DNA from: Alphaproteobacteria bacterium
GTDB lineage: Bacteria; Pseudomonadota; Alphaproteobacteria; Sphingomonadales; Sphingomonadaceae
Length of the DNA: 29,967 nt
Direction: 5' to 3'
NCBI GenBank assembly: GCA_005882415.1
Contig: VBAE01000219.1
Span: 1-29,967 of the forward strand
The notes below the pieces were generated by a model, which was given only the letters and a program-made list of their open reading frames with translations, was not told where the DNA came from and ran no database searches. The translations under genes were made by a program, and so were the position numbers. Position 1 is the stretch's first letter. Each line of letters begins with the position of its first letter. This document shows positions 21,189 through 29,967 of the stretch, piece by piece.

Positions 21189-23117
21189 TTACGGAAGCGG
21201 CTGGAGCAGGGCGTCGAGCGTGCCCTTGCCGGCGGCGGTGGCTTCGAGCCTGGGGTAGCGAAGCCCGCCATGCCAATCCAGCTCGGCCGTGCGGAACACG
21301 TCGCCGCTCTGGACGAGCAGCTTGACGGGCTCCTTGCGCTTGCCCTCCGCGGCCGCGATCGCGGCCTTCAGCGCGTCGGGATCGAAGGCGCGGCCGTTCA
21401 CCGCCAGGATCTTGGTGCCCACGGTGAGGCCCGCGTCGAAGGCCGGGCTGTCCCACAGCACGGATCCGATCGCGCCGTCCTTGGTGGCGACCGTGAATCC
21501 GCCCGAATAGGTCAGGTCCACCGCCTTCGACTTCTTCTCGCCCGCCTTGAACCAGTCGGTTGGCGTGTCGGTGTAGACGAGCTTGTAGCCGCCCTGCTCG
21601 ATCCCCTCGAGCGGCGCCCGCTGGGTGTAGGCGGTGGTCCGGGCCCTCAGATAACCGGCCCAGTCATAGGGCACGATCCGGTTGAGCGTCGCCGCGACCT
21701 CGTCGAAATTATAGGTGAGCTCGCCATAATCGCGGTCGCGCACGCCGAAAAAGGCCTTGGCGAAATCGTCGATAGACCGGCGCCCGCCGGACTGCTGGCG
21801 CATGATCCGGTCGACGTCGATCCAGATCAGAAGCCCCTCATTATAATAGTCCTCGGAGCGCTGGTAGGCCCGCCAGGGCTGGGGCGAGCGGCGGGAGATG
21901 ATCGGATCGTTGGTGGTGTCGATCAGCGGCCGCCACTGGCGCCCCGGGGTCGCGTCATAGGTCGCTGCGATCGCGGCGATGGCGTCGAGCGTCTCCTGCT
22001 TCGACATCATCCCCGAGCGCGCATCGAGCACATAGCCCCAGAATTGGGTCTGCCCCTCATAGACCCAGAGCAGGCTGTCCTGCATCGGCATCCGGTAATC
22101 GGGCGTCCACAGGTCGGCGCCGCGGCGGTACTTGCCGTTCCAGCTATGGGTATATTCGTGCGGCAGCAAATTGCGGTCGCGCTGCGCCGACGCCCAGTCG
22201 GTGAAATAGCCGGTCTTAACCCCGTCCTCCGAGCTCCTGTGATGCTCGAGCCCGATCCCGCCCAGCAGGTTCGAGATCGAGAAGAGGAAGTCGTAATGGT
22301 CGTAATGCTGGGCGCCGAAGGTCTTCACCGCCTGGTCCACCAGGTTGCGGTGGAGCGCGATCGTCTCCTCGCTGGCAGCAAGCTCGCGCGGATTGTCGGC
22401 GGCGACGTTCAGAGTCACGTCCGGGCTCAGCTCCCATTTGCGCATATAGGCGCCGGCAAGGGCAGGGGAGTCGACGAACACGTCGTACGGGACGGTGTTG
22501 TAAGTGATCGTCGAGGTGCCGCCGGAGCCTTTGACGGGCCGAAGCGCGGTGGCCACCTGCCAGCCGGCCGGCACGGTCAGCGTCGCCTGGATCGGGATCT
22601 GGCGGACATAATAGCCGGCCGGGTAGAGCGAGTTGGCGATCCACTGGATGCTGGCCATGTCCGGGGTCATCACCACCCGGCCCTGGTCCTCGTCGGTCGG
22701 CGAGACGTACTGGAACTCGACGTCGATTGACTTGACGCCCTGCGGCACGTTCACATGGAAGGCGAAGACGTCGGCCGGGTCGCGGGTCCAGTTCAGCACC
22801 TTGCCGCCCGCACTCGCGCGGAAGCCGGCGATCTTGTTGATCTGGCCGCTCGGGCCATGGTTGCCGGGCAGCCACTCCGGATAGAGCAGGACGAAATCGC
22901 CGGCGCGCGGGACGGGGATCGTCTCCTTCACCCGGAAGATCCGCCGCTGGAGGTCGGTCGCGTCGACCGCGAGGCGGATGGTGCCGGGGAAGGGCACGTC
23001 GCGCGCCGCCGGGATGGTGTCGACCCGGGGCGTCGGGTGGCCGCGGGTGAAATTGTCGGGGACCTGGGACGAGGCGGCGGAGGAGAGGAGTAGCAAAGCC
23101 AGGAAAGCGGAACGCAT
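21189..23117 (-). CDS. M61 glycyl aminopeptidase family protein with a PDZ domain
   Basis: The 642-residue product has a short signal peptide (MRSAFLALLLLSSAASS). It has an N-terminal beta domain (about 45-235) and a thermolysin-like catalytic domain with HEYTH (His320, Glu321, His324) and the downstream zinc ligand Glu354 in WVYEGQTQFWGY. A C-terminal PDZ domain at about 535-625 includes GSVLWDSPAFDAGLTVGTKI. Family M61 enzymes cleave N-terminal Gly or Ala and act in the periplasm. The ATG at 23117 gives the signal peptide, though no ribosome binding site is evident. It is the first gene of a two-gene unit with the amidase, which fits exported peptide or amide breakdown. Confidence 0.95.
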   Translation of the reverse strand: MRSAFLALLLLSSAASSQVPDNFTRGHPTPRVDTIPAARDVPFPGTIRLAVDATDLQRRIFRVKETIPVPRAGDFVLLYPEWLPGNHGPSGQINKIAGFRASAGGKVLNWTRDPADVFAFHVNVPQGVKSIDVEFQYVSPTDEDQGRVVMTPDMASIQWIANSLYPAGYYVRQIPIQATLTVPAGWQVATALRPVKGSGGTSTITYNTVPYDVFVDSPALAGAYMRKWELSPDVTLNVAADNPRELAASEETIALHRNLVDQAVKTFGAQHYDHYDFLFSISNLLGGIGLEHHRSSEDGVKTGYFTDWASAQRDRNLLPHEYTHSWNGKYRRGADLWTPDYRMPMQDSLLWVYEGQTQFWGYVLDARSGMMSKQETLDAIAAIAATYDATPGRQWRPLIDTTNDPIISRRSPQPWRAYQRSEDYYNEGLLIWIDVDRIMRQQSGGRRSIDDFAKAFFGVRDRDYGELTYNFDEVAATLNRIVPYDWAGYLRARTTAYTQRAPLEGIEQGGYKLVYTDTPTDWFKAGEKKSKAVDLTYSGGFTVATKDGAIGSVLWDSPAFDAGLTVGTKILAVNGRAFDPDALKAAIAAAEGKRKEPVKLLVQSGDVFRTAELDWHGGLRYPRLEATAAGKGTLDALLQPLP

Positions 23118-23233
23118 GGAAAGGGTTACTCCGGCGGGGGATGCGCTGCGCGCATGGAACATCGTGCCCGAGTCTGTCCAGCGCCGGGAGCGCCATGCTT
23201 CCCACGCCGCGCAAAAATGCTAAGGCGCCGCCG

Positions 23234-24525
23234 ATGAGCAAAGGGCCGCAGCGCGTAAGGGGAACCCAGGACATCTGGGGCGAGGATGCAGACCGCTTCC
23301 AGGCGGTGGTGTCGGGGTTCGAACGCGTGCGCCGGCTCTACGGCTTCAGGCGGGTCGAGATGCCGGTGTTCGAGGCGACGGAGGTCTTCGCCCGCTCGAT
23401 CGGCGAGACCACCGACATCGTCTCGAAGGAGATGTACACCTTCCCCGACCGCGGCGGCGACAGCCTCACGCTGCGCCCCGAATTCACCGCCGGGATCTGC
23501 CGCGCCTATCTTTCCGAAGGCTGGCAGCAGCACGCCCCCGTCAAGATCGCCGCCCACGGCCCGGTCTTCCGCTACGAGCGCCCGCAAAAAGGCCGCTATC
23601 GCCAGTTCCACCAGCTGGACGCCGAGATCATCGGCTCCGACAGCCCCGCCGCCGATGTCGAGCTTCTGGTCATGGCCGACCAGCTCCTGAAGGAGCTCGG
23701 CATCACCGAGGGCGTCACCCTCCAGCTCAACACGCTTGGCGATGCCGAGACCCGCGACGCATGGCGCGCCGCTTTGGTCGCCCATTTCGAGGCGCACCGG
23801 AGCGACCTCTCCGAAGACAGCCTCGCACGCTTGGACAAGAACCCGCTGCGAATCCTCGACAGCAAGGACCCCCGCGACCGGCCGGCGGCCGACAGCGCCC
23901 CTTCCATCGACGACTTCCTCACCCCCGAAGCCCGCGCCTTCTTCGAGAAAGTCACCGCCGGCCTCGACGCCGCCGGAGTGGAGTGGACCCGCAACGCCCG
24001 CCTCGTCCGAGGCCTCGATTATTACCGCCACACCGCCTTCGAATTCGTCACCGACCGCCTTGGCTCCCAGGGCGCCGTCATCGCCGGCGGCCGCTATGAC
24101 GGCCTCATCGAAAGCCTCGGCGGCCCCCACACCCCCGCTGTGGGTTGGGCCGCTGGGATTGAGCGCCTGGGAATGCTCGCGGAAGCAGCGATGTCCGAAG
24201 CGCCGGGAGTGGTTGTCGTGCCTGATCAGCCCGAGCTTGAATCGGATGCTCTGAAGGCTTTGGCAATGCTGCGAAAGGCTGATGTTCGCGCAGACATGGC
24301 CTTCAAAGGGAACGCGAAGCGTCGGGTGGAATTGGCGAGAAGGGCCAACGCCACAGCCGTACTGTTCATTCGCGAGGGCGAGTCCGAAACATACGGCACC
24401 CACGGACGGCTTAGATTGATGCGCCTGCGCCGCGGTGATGGCGATGTCGATTCCCGCAGCCTTATGGAGCGCGTGCACGCTCCACTTGCAAAGGAGTTCG
24501 GGTCGATAAGCGGCGGCCCGGACCG

Positions 24526-24529
<4 letters not shown>
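23234..24529 (+). CDS. hisS: Histidine-tRNA ligase
   Basis: HisRS charges tRNA-His. The 431-residue product opens MSKGPQRVRGTQDIWGEDA and shows class II motif 2 (FRYERPQKGRYRQFHQLDAE), the histidine-binding LVRGLDYYRHTAFEF, and motif 3 (VGWAAGIERLGML). The anticodon-binding domain forms roughly the last 100 residues, with DMAFKGNAKRRVELARRAN. The start at 23234 suits the family; the frame is open upstream to 23141. From about 24140 on, codon use shifts toward A/T-ending codons compared with the rest of the gene. The stop overlaps the prfA start by four bases (ATGA). Confidence 0.96.
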
Positions 24530-25598
<1,069 letters not shown>

Positions 25599-25602
<4 letters not shown>

Positions 25603-26417
25603 GCGAAAGCGTCCGCGAGGCGCTGGCGCGCGCCGCCTCCACGCTCGCCGAAACCTCCGACACCCCCCGCCTCGACGCCGAGCTGCTGATGGCTCACGCG
25701 CTCGGGGTGGAGCGGGAGGCGATGCTGCTCTCGCACCTCGGCGATCCCGCCCCCTCGGCCTTCGACCCGCTCGTCGCCCGCCGTGCCGCGGCCGAGCCCA
25801 TTGCCTACATCGTCGGCCGCCGCGATTTCTGGACGATCAGCCTGGAAGTCGGCCCCGGAGTCCTCATCCCGCGCCCGGACAGCGAGACTTTGATCGAAGC
25901 GGCGGTCGAGCATTTCGCCGCCTCCGCCCCAGCGACCATCCTCGATCTCGGCACCGGCCCCGGCACGCTCCTGCTCGCCGCCCTCTCCACATGGCCCCAC
26001 GCCCGCGGCCTCGGCATCGATGCCTCCGAACAGGCGCTGTCCTACGCCCGCCGCAACGCCGAACGCCTCGGCCTCCGCGCCGACTTCCGCCTCGGCGACT
26101 GGGCCGACGGCGTAGAAACCCGCTTCGACCTCATCCTCTGCAACCCGCCCTACATCGAAACGGCCGCCCCCCTCCCGCGCGACGTCGCCGAGTGGGAACC
26201 CCCTACCGCCCTCTTCGCCGGCGAGGACGGCCTGGACGCCTATCGCCGCCTCGCGCCCTCCATCCCCCGCCTGCTCGCCCCGAACGGCCTCGCCTGCTTC
26301 GAAATCGGTGCGGGGCAGGAGGATAGCGTCTCCGCCCTGTTCACCGCGGAGGGCCTGAAAACCGCCCCGAAACGCGACCTTTCCGGCCATGTCCGCTGCC
26401 TCGCAATCCGGGCTTGA
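25599..26417 (+). CDS. prmC: Release-factor glutamine methyltransferase PrmC
   Basis: PrmC methylates the Gln of the GGQ loop in RF1 and RF2 using S-adenosylmethionine. The 272-residue product has the helical N-terminal domain (LDAELLMAHALG), the SAM-binding ILDLGTGPGTLLLAA (about 114-128), the LIPRPDSE motif (about 89-96) and the catalytic NPPY at 182-185. It begins with a GTG that overlaps the prfA stop (GTGA). This neighbour relation to prfA supports the call. Confidence 0.96.
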
Positions 26418-26684
26418 TCCAGAGCATCATCTTTCCGCTTGGAAAAGCCCCTAAGGCTAGCTACATAGTTTCTCAGGGATGGGGCCAACCACAGCATTAT
26501 GATTGCGTGAGGCCGCCATCGCCGACCCCCGATTGCTCGGACGTCCCAGGACGATCTCAGCCTGAGGTGGCGGGAGCCGCGCATTGCGGCCGCCTGCCGG
26601 AGCGGTCGTGCAAGGATTAGGCGGCCGGGAATGGCCCCGGTTGCCCCTGTGGCTGAATAGGACCACGAAGACGAGGACCTACTT
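26418..26684. other. 267-base gap before DUF4167; candidate promoter and long leader
   Basis: I see no gene here. TTGGAA (26439-26444) and TACATA (26462-26467) lie 17 bases apart and could be a promoter; that would give a leader of about 210 bases. The leader holds several small GC-rich stems (for example GATCTCAG/CTGAGG near 26554-26568), but I recognise no known riboswitch or RNA family. GACGAGGACC precedes the DUF4167 TTG start. Confidence 0.35.
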
Positions 26685-27530
26685 TTGATCAACAATCGTC
26701 AGAACGGCCGCCGTCGCGGCCGTGGCGGTGGCGGACCCCGCTCGCCGAACCAGTCTCCGAACCCGGGCAACAACCGCCAGGACAACCGCTCGCGCGGCAA
26801 TGCGGCCCAGCTTCTGGAGAAGTATAAATCGCTCGCCCGCGATGCGCAGATGCAGGGCGACCGCGTCCAGTCCGAATATTGGCTTCAGTTCGCGGAGCAT
26901 TATTACCGCGTGCTCAACGAGAACCGCGCCCGCTTCGAGGAGCAGCGCCGCACCCGCGACGACTTCTACGGCGACGAGGACGAGGAGCAGGACGACAATA
27001 TGTCGGCCGGCGCCAATGACGACGGCGAGGATGAAGAGGGCGACCGCGGCTACGAACGCGAAGCCGCCGACGACCGCCCCCAGCGCCGCGACCGCAACGA
27101 CCGGAACGACCGCGACAATCGGAACGACCGAGACAACCGCGACAACCGCCCCGAGCGCGCCGCCAACGACCGCGGCGGCAACGAGCGGAGCGAGCGTTCC
27201 GGCAACGAGCGCCAGGAGCGTTCCGCGAACGACCGTCCGGAGCGTTCCGCCAACGACCGCCCCGAGCGTGCCCCCCGCGAGCGCTTCCGCGCCGAGCGGG
27301 CGCCGCGCGAGGAGCGCAATGGCGAGCGTCCGCGCTTCGAGCGTCCCCGCCGCGACCGTGAGGACGAGGCTGCCCAGGCCGCCGAGGCTCCGGACGACCG
27401 CATCTCGCTCGACGTCCTGCCGCCGGCGATCGCCGCGGATGTGAGCGAGGCCGCTGCCAAGCCGGTCCGCCGCCGCACCCGCCGTCCCCGCGCCGAGGAA
27501 GGCGAAGCCGAGATCGCTCCCGCGGCCTGA
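26685..27530 (+). CDS. DUF4167 protein with a long Arg/Asp/Asn-rich disordered tail
   Basis: The 281-residue product starts from a TTG codon as MINNRQNGRRRGRGGGG and has the DUF4167 domain at about residues 35-90: RGNAAQLLEKYKSLARDAQ, then GDRVQSEYWLQFAEHYYRVL. This domain is typical of alphaproteobacteria and often lies near prmC. The rest is low-complexity: an acidic stretch (about 98-128), then many NDR, DNR and NER units, including NDRPERSANDRPERAPRERF, and a basic end (RRRTRRPR). The start fits the family, and GAGGA precedes it. The Arg-rich ends suggest RNA binding, but that is inference. A strong terminator follows. Confidence 0.9.
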   Translation: MINNRQNGRRRGRGGGGPRSPNQSPNPGNNRQDNRSRGNAAQLLEKYKSLARDAQMQGDRVQSEYWLQFAEHYYRVLNENRARFEEQRRTRDDFYGDEDEEQDDNMSAGANDDGEDEEGDRGYEREAADDRPQRRDRNDRNDRDNRNDRDNRDNRPERAANDRGGNERSERSGNERQERSANDRPERSANDRPERAPRERFRAERAPREERNGERPRFERPRRDREDEAAQAAEAPDDRISLDVLPPAIAADVSEAAAKPVRRRTRRPRAEEGEAEIAPAA

Positions 27531-27550
27531 GCCCAGCTTCCTAAGCAGAC

Positions 27551-27595
27551 AAGAAAACCCCACGGGCAGCCCCGGCCGTCCGTGGGTTTTCTTTT
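27551..27595. terminator. Strong bidirectional hairpin terminator after DUF4167
   Basis: AAGAAAACCCCACGG and CCGTGGGTTTTCTT pair almost perfectly (one bulged C) around a GC-rich loop, with a T-run (TTTTCTTTT) on the plus strand and A-rich bases on the other side. It ends transcription of the DUF4167 gene 20 bases after its stop. Confidence 0.9.
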
Positions 27596-27599
27596 GCCG

Positions 27600-27627
27600 T
27601 TGACAGGTCGCGTAACATTGTAACATT
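27600..27627 (+). promoter_or_regulatory. Candidate promoter with a GTAACATT direct repeat, for the DUF4139 pair
   Basis: A consensus TTGACA (27600-27605) is followed by two direct copies of GTAACATT (27612-27619 and 27620-27627). TAACAT at 27621-27626 could be the -10 (15-base spacing, a little short). The direct repeat spans the -10 region and could be a regulator site. Confidence 0.45.
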
Positions 27628-27661
27628 CTGCCCCGGCACATCTGCCATGGGGAGCCTGTTC

Positions 27662-29032
27662 GTGCGTCATTTCCTGTACTTGAGCGCCTGCCTCGCCGTT
27701 GCCGCGCCCGCCACGGCCTTCGCCCAGTCCGGCCCCGGCAACCTCGCCCTCACCATCTACAATGACGATCTCGCCCTCGTTCAGGACACGCGGCAGATCG
27801 ATCTCCCCGCCGGCCGCACCCGCCAGGAATTCCCGGGAGTCTCCGGCCGGATCAGCCCCGAGACCGTCACCCTCTCCGGCCAGGGTGTCGGGATCGTCGA
27901 ACAGAATTTCGACTTCGACCTGCTTTCGCCATCGAAGCTTATGGAGAAAGCGGTGGGCGAGGAGGTGACGCTGATCCGCACCAACCCGGCCACCGGCGCC
28001 GAGGTGCGCGAGCGGGCCAAGGTGCTGGCGGTGAACGGGGGCGTGGTCCTCCAGATTGGCCCGCGCATCGAGGTGCTCCGCGACGACGGCCTTCCGGTCC
28101 GGGTGGTGTTCGACGGCGTGCCGGAGAATCTGCGCCCGCGCCCGACCCTCTCGGTCACTGTCGAGAGCGCCGCCGCCGGCGCCCGGCCGGTGACGCTCAG
28201 CTACCTCTCCCGAGGCATGGGCTGGAAGGCCGACTACGTCACTTTGTTCGACGAGGCGGCGGGGACGATCGACGTCCAGGGCTGGGTGACGCTGACCAAC
28301 ACCACCGGCACCACCTTCGACAATGCCGACACGATGCTGGTCGCCGGCGACGTCGGCAACGTCAACGGCGGCTACCGCCCCTCGCGCCGGACGACGAGCC
28401 GGCCCGGGACCGAGGAATCGGACCGCGAGCGGATCGGCGACTTCTACCTCTATCCGCTGAAAGAGCGGACGACGATCGCCAACCAGCAGACCAAGCAGGT
28501 GAGCTTCCTCGACGTCACCGGCGCCGCCGCCAAGCGCGCTTATGTCTACCGAGTCGGCTGGCTCCAGACCCAGGACGAGGCCGAGAGTGCGGCAACCGTC
28601 CTCCAATTCTCGAGCAGCCGCGACCAGGGCTTGGGCGACGCGCTGCCGGCCGGCACCGTCCGGGTCTATCAGAAGGACCAGCGCGGCAAGGCGCAGTTCG
28701 TCGGCGAAAACCATATCGACCACACGCCGATGGGCTCCGACATCTCGCTCGCCACCGGCGAGGCGTTCGACGTCAAGGTCCAGCCCGTCGTCGAGAAACG
28801 CGAGAAAGCGGGCACCAACCGCTGGCGCACGACCATGCGCTATACGCTGACCAACGCGCGCTCGAACCCGGTCACCGTCGATTTGGTCCAGGGCGGCCTG
28901 TGGGGCGACGTCAAGATCGCGTCGGAGAGCGCCAAGAGCACGCGCCGCTCGGCCGAGGAGGCGATGTGGCGGGTGCCGGTGCCGGCCAATGGCAGCGCCA
29001 CCGTCACCGCGACCTTCGACACGCGCTACTGA
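27662..29032 (+). CDS. DUF4139 exported protein, first of a tandem pair
   Basis: The 456-residue product has a signal peptide (HFLYLSACLAVAAPATAFAQ) and the DUF4139 layout: an N-terminal part on the pattern LALTIYNDDLALVQDTRQID and SGRISPETVTL, a middle segment PTLSVTVESAAAGARPVTLS, then YLSRGMGWKADYVTLFDEAA and a beta-rich C-terminal half ending ATVTATFDTRY. These proteins are exported or surface-related, with unclear function. I favour the GTG at 27662, which has GGGGAG seven bases before it and starts the signal peptide cleanly; an in-frame ATG at 27647 is the alternative. A second, related gene follows after 9 bases. Confidence 0.9.
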   Translation: MRHFLYLSACLAVAAPATAFAQSGPGNLALTIYNDDLALVQDTRQIDLPAGRTRQEFPGVSGRISPETVTLSGQGVGIVEQNFDFDLLSPSKLMEKAVGEEVTLIRTNPATGAEVRERAKVLAVNGGVVLQIGPRIEVLRDDGLPVRVVFDGVPENLRPRPTLSVTVESAAAGARPVTLSYLSRGMGWKADYVTLFDEAAGTIDVQGWVTLTNTTGTTFDNADTMLVAGDVGNVNGGYRPSRRTTSRPGTEESDRERIGDFYLYPLKERTTIANQQTKQVSFLDVTGAAAKRAYVYRVGWLQTQDEAESAATVLQFSSSRDQGLGDALPAGTVRVYQKDQRGKAQFVGENHIDHTPMGSDISLATGEAFDVKVQPVVEKREKAGTNRWRTTMRYTLTNARSNPVTVDLVQGGLWGDVKIASESAKSTRRSAEEAMWRVPVPANGSATVTATFDTRY

Positions 29033-29041
29033 TCCCGGGCG

Positions 29042-29967
29042 ATGCGGGGCGTCCGCCTCCTCCTCGCCGCGGCGGCAGCGCCGCTAATCGCCGCAGGCCC
29101 CGCCGCGGGCCAGAAGATCGCGCGTTCGCCGGGGCCGCAGTCGGTCTCGGTCACAGTCTACCGCGCGCCTTATCGGAGCGCTTCGGAGGCGATCAACCTC
29201 GCCTGGCTGAACGGCTACGCCCTCGTCTCCGAGACTCGGCGCATCACCATCCCGGCGGGCGAGACCGACATTCGCTTCGAGGGGGTGTCGGGCAGCATCC
29301 TCCCCGAAAGCGCGATCGTCACCGGCCTGCCGATGGGCGTGGTCGAGAAGAATCAGGACGCCCTACTCCTCTCGCCCGGCAGCCTGATCGATGCGTCGCT
29401 CGGCAAGAAGGTCCACCTCCGCCGCACCTCCAGGGCGACGGGCAAGGCGGTCGAGGTGGATGCCATCGTCCGCTCCGGCCCGGATGGAGGGGTGGTGATC
29501 GAGACGGAGGGGAAGGTCGAGGCGCTGCGCTGCTCCGGCCTTCCCGAGGCGCTTCGCTATGACGGCGTCCCGCCGCGCCTGTCCGCCAAGCCTACCCTGT
29601 CGGTGAAGGTGCGAAGCGCGCGCGCCCGCACCGCCACCGTCACCCTGTCCTACCTCGCCAGCGATTTCGACTGGCAGGCCAATTACGTCGCCGAGGTCGC
29701 CCCGGACGGGACGGCGGTGAACCTGTTCGCCTGGCTGACGCTGGCGAGCGGCGACGATACCAGCTTCGTCCGCGCCGACACCCAGGCGGTCGCCGGCCGG
29801 CTCAACCGCCAGGATATCCGCGCCCGCCGGGCGAGCGCGCCGCCGCTGGTGCTGCGCTGCTGGCCCTCGGGCACCACCACCAGCGACCTCCCCTCCTATA
29901 GCGTCGAGCCGCCGGAGGAGATCATCGTCTCCTCGCGCATGTCGCGCATGTACAATGCGATGCCGGC
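29042..29967 (+). CDS. DUF4139 exported protein, second of a tandem pair (cut by window end)
   Basis: The open frame runs off the window end after about 308 codons. It has a signal peptide (MRGVRLLLAAAAAPLIAAGP) and parts that line up with the previous gene: NGYALVSETRRITIPAGETD against DDLALVQDTRQIDLPAGRTR, FEGVSGSILPESAIVTG against FPGVSGRISPETVTLSG, and TVTLSYLASDFDWQANYVAE against PVTLSYLSRGMGWKADYVTL. The two are divergent paralogues in one transcript. The later part (PSYSVEPPEEIIVSSRMSR) has no clear match in the visible part of the first protein. The ATG lies 9 bases after the first gene's stop. Confidence 0.88.
   Translation, partial: MRGVRLLLAAAAAPLIAAGPAAGQKIARSPGPQSVSVTVYRAPYRSASEAINLAWLNGYALVSETRRITIPAGETDIRFEGVSGSILPESAIVTGLPMGVVEKNQDALLLSPGSLIDASLGKKVHLRRTSRATGKAVEVDAIVRSGPDGGVVIETEGKVEALRCSGLPEALRYDGVPPRLSAKPTLSVKVRSARARTATVTLSYLASDFDWQANYVAEVAPDGTAVNLFAWLTLASGDDTSFVRADTQAVAGRLNRQDIRARRASAPPLVLRCWPSGTTTSDLPSYSVEPPEEIIVSSRMSRMYNAMP

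Noticed and set aside
21270..22730. Plus-strand open frame of about 480 codons opposite the M61 peptidase
   Set aside because: The minus strand encodes HEYTH and a PDZ domain; the plus-strand frame is a GC-driven shadow.
26418..26684. tRNA or known structured RNA in the prmC-DUF4167 gap
   Set aside because: No cloverleaf, TpsiC-loop sequence or recognisable riboswitch core was found on either strand.

Overview
This window looks like chromosomal core DNA from a GC-rich alphaproteobacterium, most likely a sphingomonad (order Sphingomonadales). That placement is inferred from gene order (yebC-ruvCA, ruvB, ybgC-tolQRAB-pal), a gapR/DUF2312 gene beside pyruvate kinase, a DUF4167 gene downstream of prfA-prmC, and the style of the proteins. 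I ran no database search. No phage, insertion sequence, CRISPR array, rRNA or tRNA was seen.

Layout. 1-1405: 5' end of pyk (minus strand), gapR, and an unknown six-helix membrane protein. 1467-5783: yebC, ruvC and ruvA, then a convergent Tat-exported M19 dipeptidase-like gene that splits ruvCA from ruvB. 5794-7502: a frameshifted DUF3089 hydrolase (pseudogene or assembly error), then a minus-strand pair of a small Xre regulator and a four-helix membrane protein behind a dyad-rich promoter. 7632-12170: the Tol-Pal envelope cluster (ybgC, tolQ, tolR, tolA, tolB, pal), most genes overlapping by a few bases. 12171-12545: back-to-back palindromic repeats and no gene. 12546-15526: S1/P1 nuclease and isoaspartyl peptidase (minus), then an SPFH-like membrane protein with a small ribbon-helix-helix protein. 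15604-19466: ispG, a membrane-anchored retropepsin-like protein, an EamA exporter, a DUF1345 membrane protein and an SMR exporter. 19627-23117: an amidase lipoprotein and an M61 peptidase in one minus-strand unit. 23234-26417: hisS-prfA-prmC, overlapping by 4 bases. 26685-29967: DUF4167 with a strong terminator, then two tandem DUF4139 proteins, the second cut by the window end.

The genes mostly serve housekeeping roles: recombination and Holliday-junction processing (RuvABC), outer-membrane integrity and constriction (Tol-Pal), isoprenoid synthesis (IspG), and translation and its termination (HisRS, RF1, PrmC, YebC), plus a set of exported peptidases and hydrolases.

The most unusual content lies between genes. 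At least three families of palindromic repeats fill the gaps. One family (five copies here) ends in a purine-rich arm that appears to serve as the ribosome binding site of ruvC and tolR. One copy carries a nested 65-bp three-stem element inside the tolQ-tolR gap. A second family shows compensatory base changes between its two copies. Other points worth checking are the operator-like dyads at the Xre promoter, an M19 protein lacking some family metal ligands, an apparent in-frame deletion in the SPFH-like protein, and a composition shift at the 3' end of hisS. I did not find a clear new defence or mobile system.
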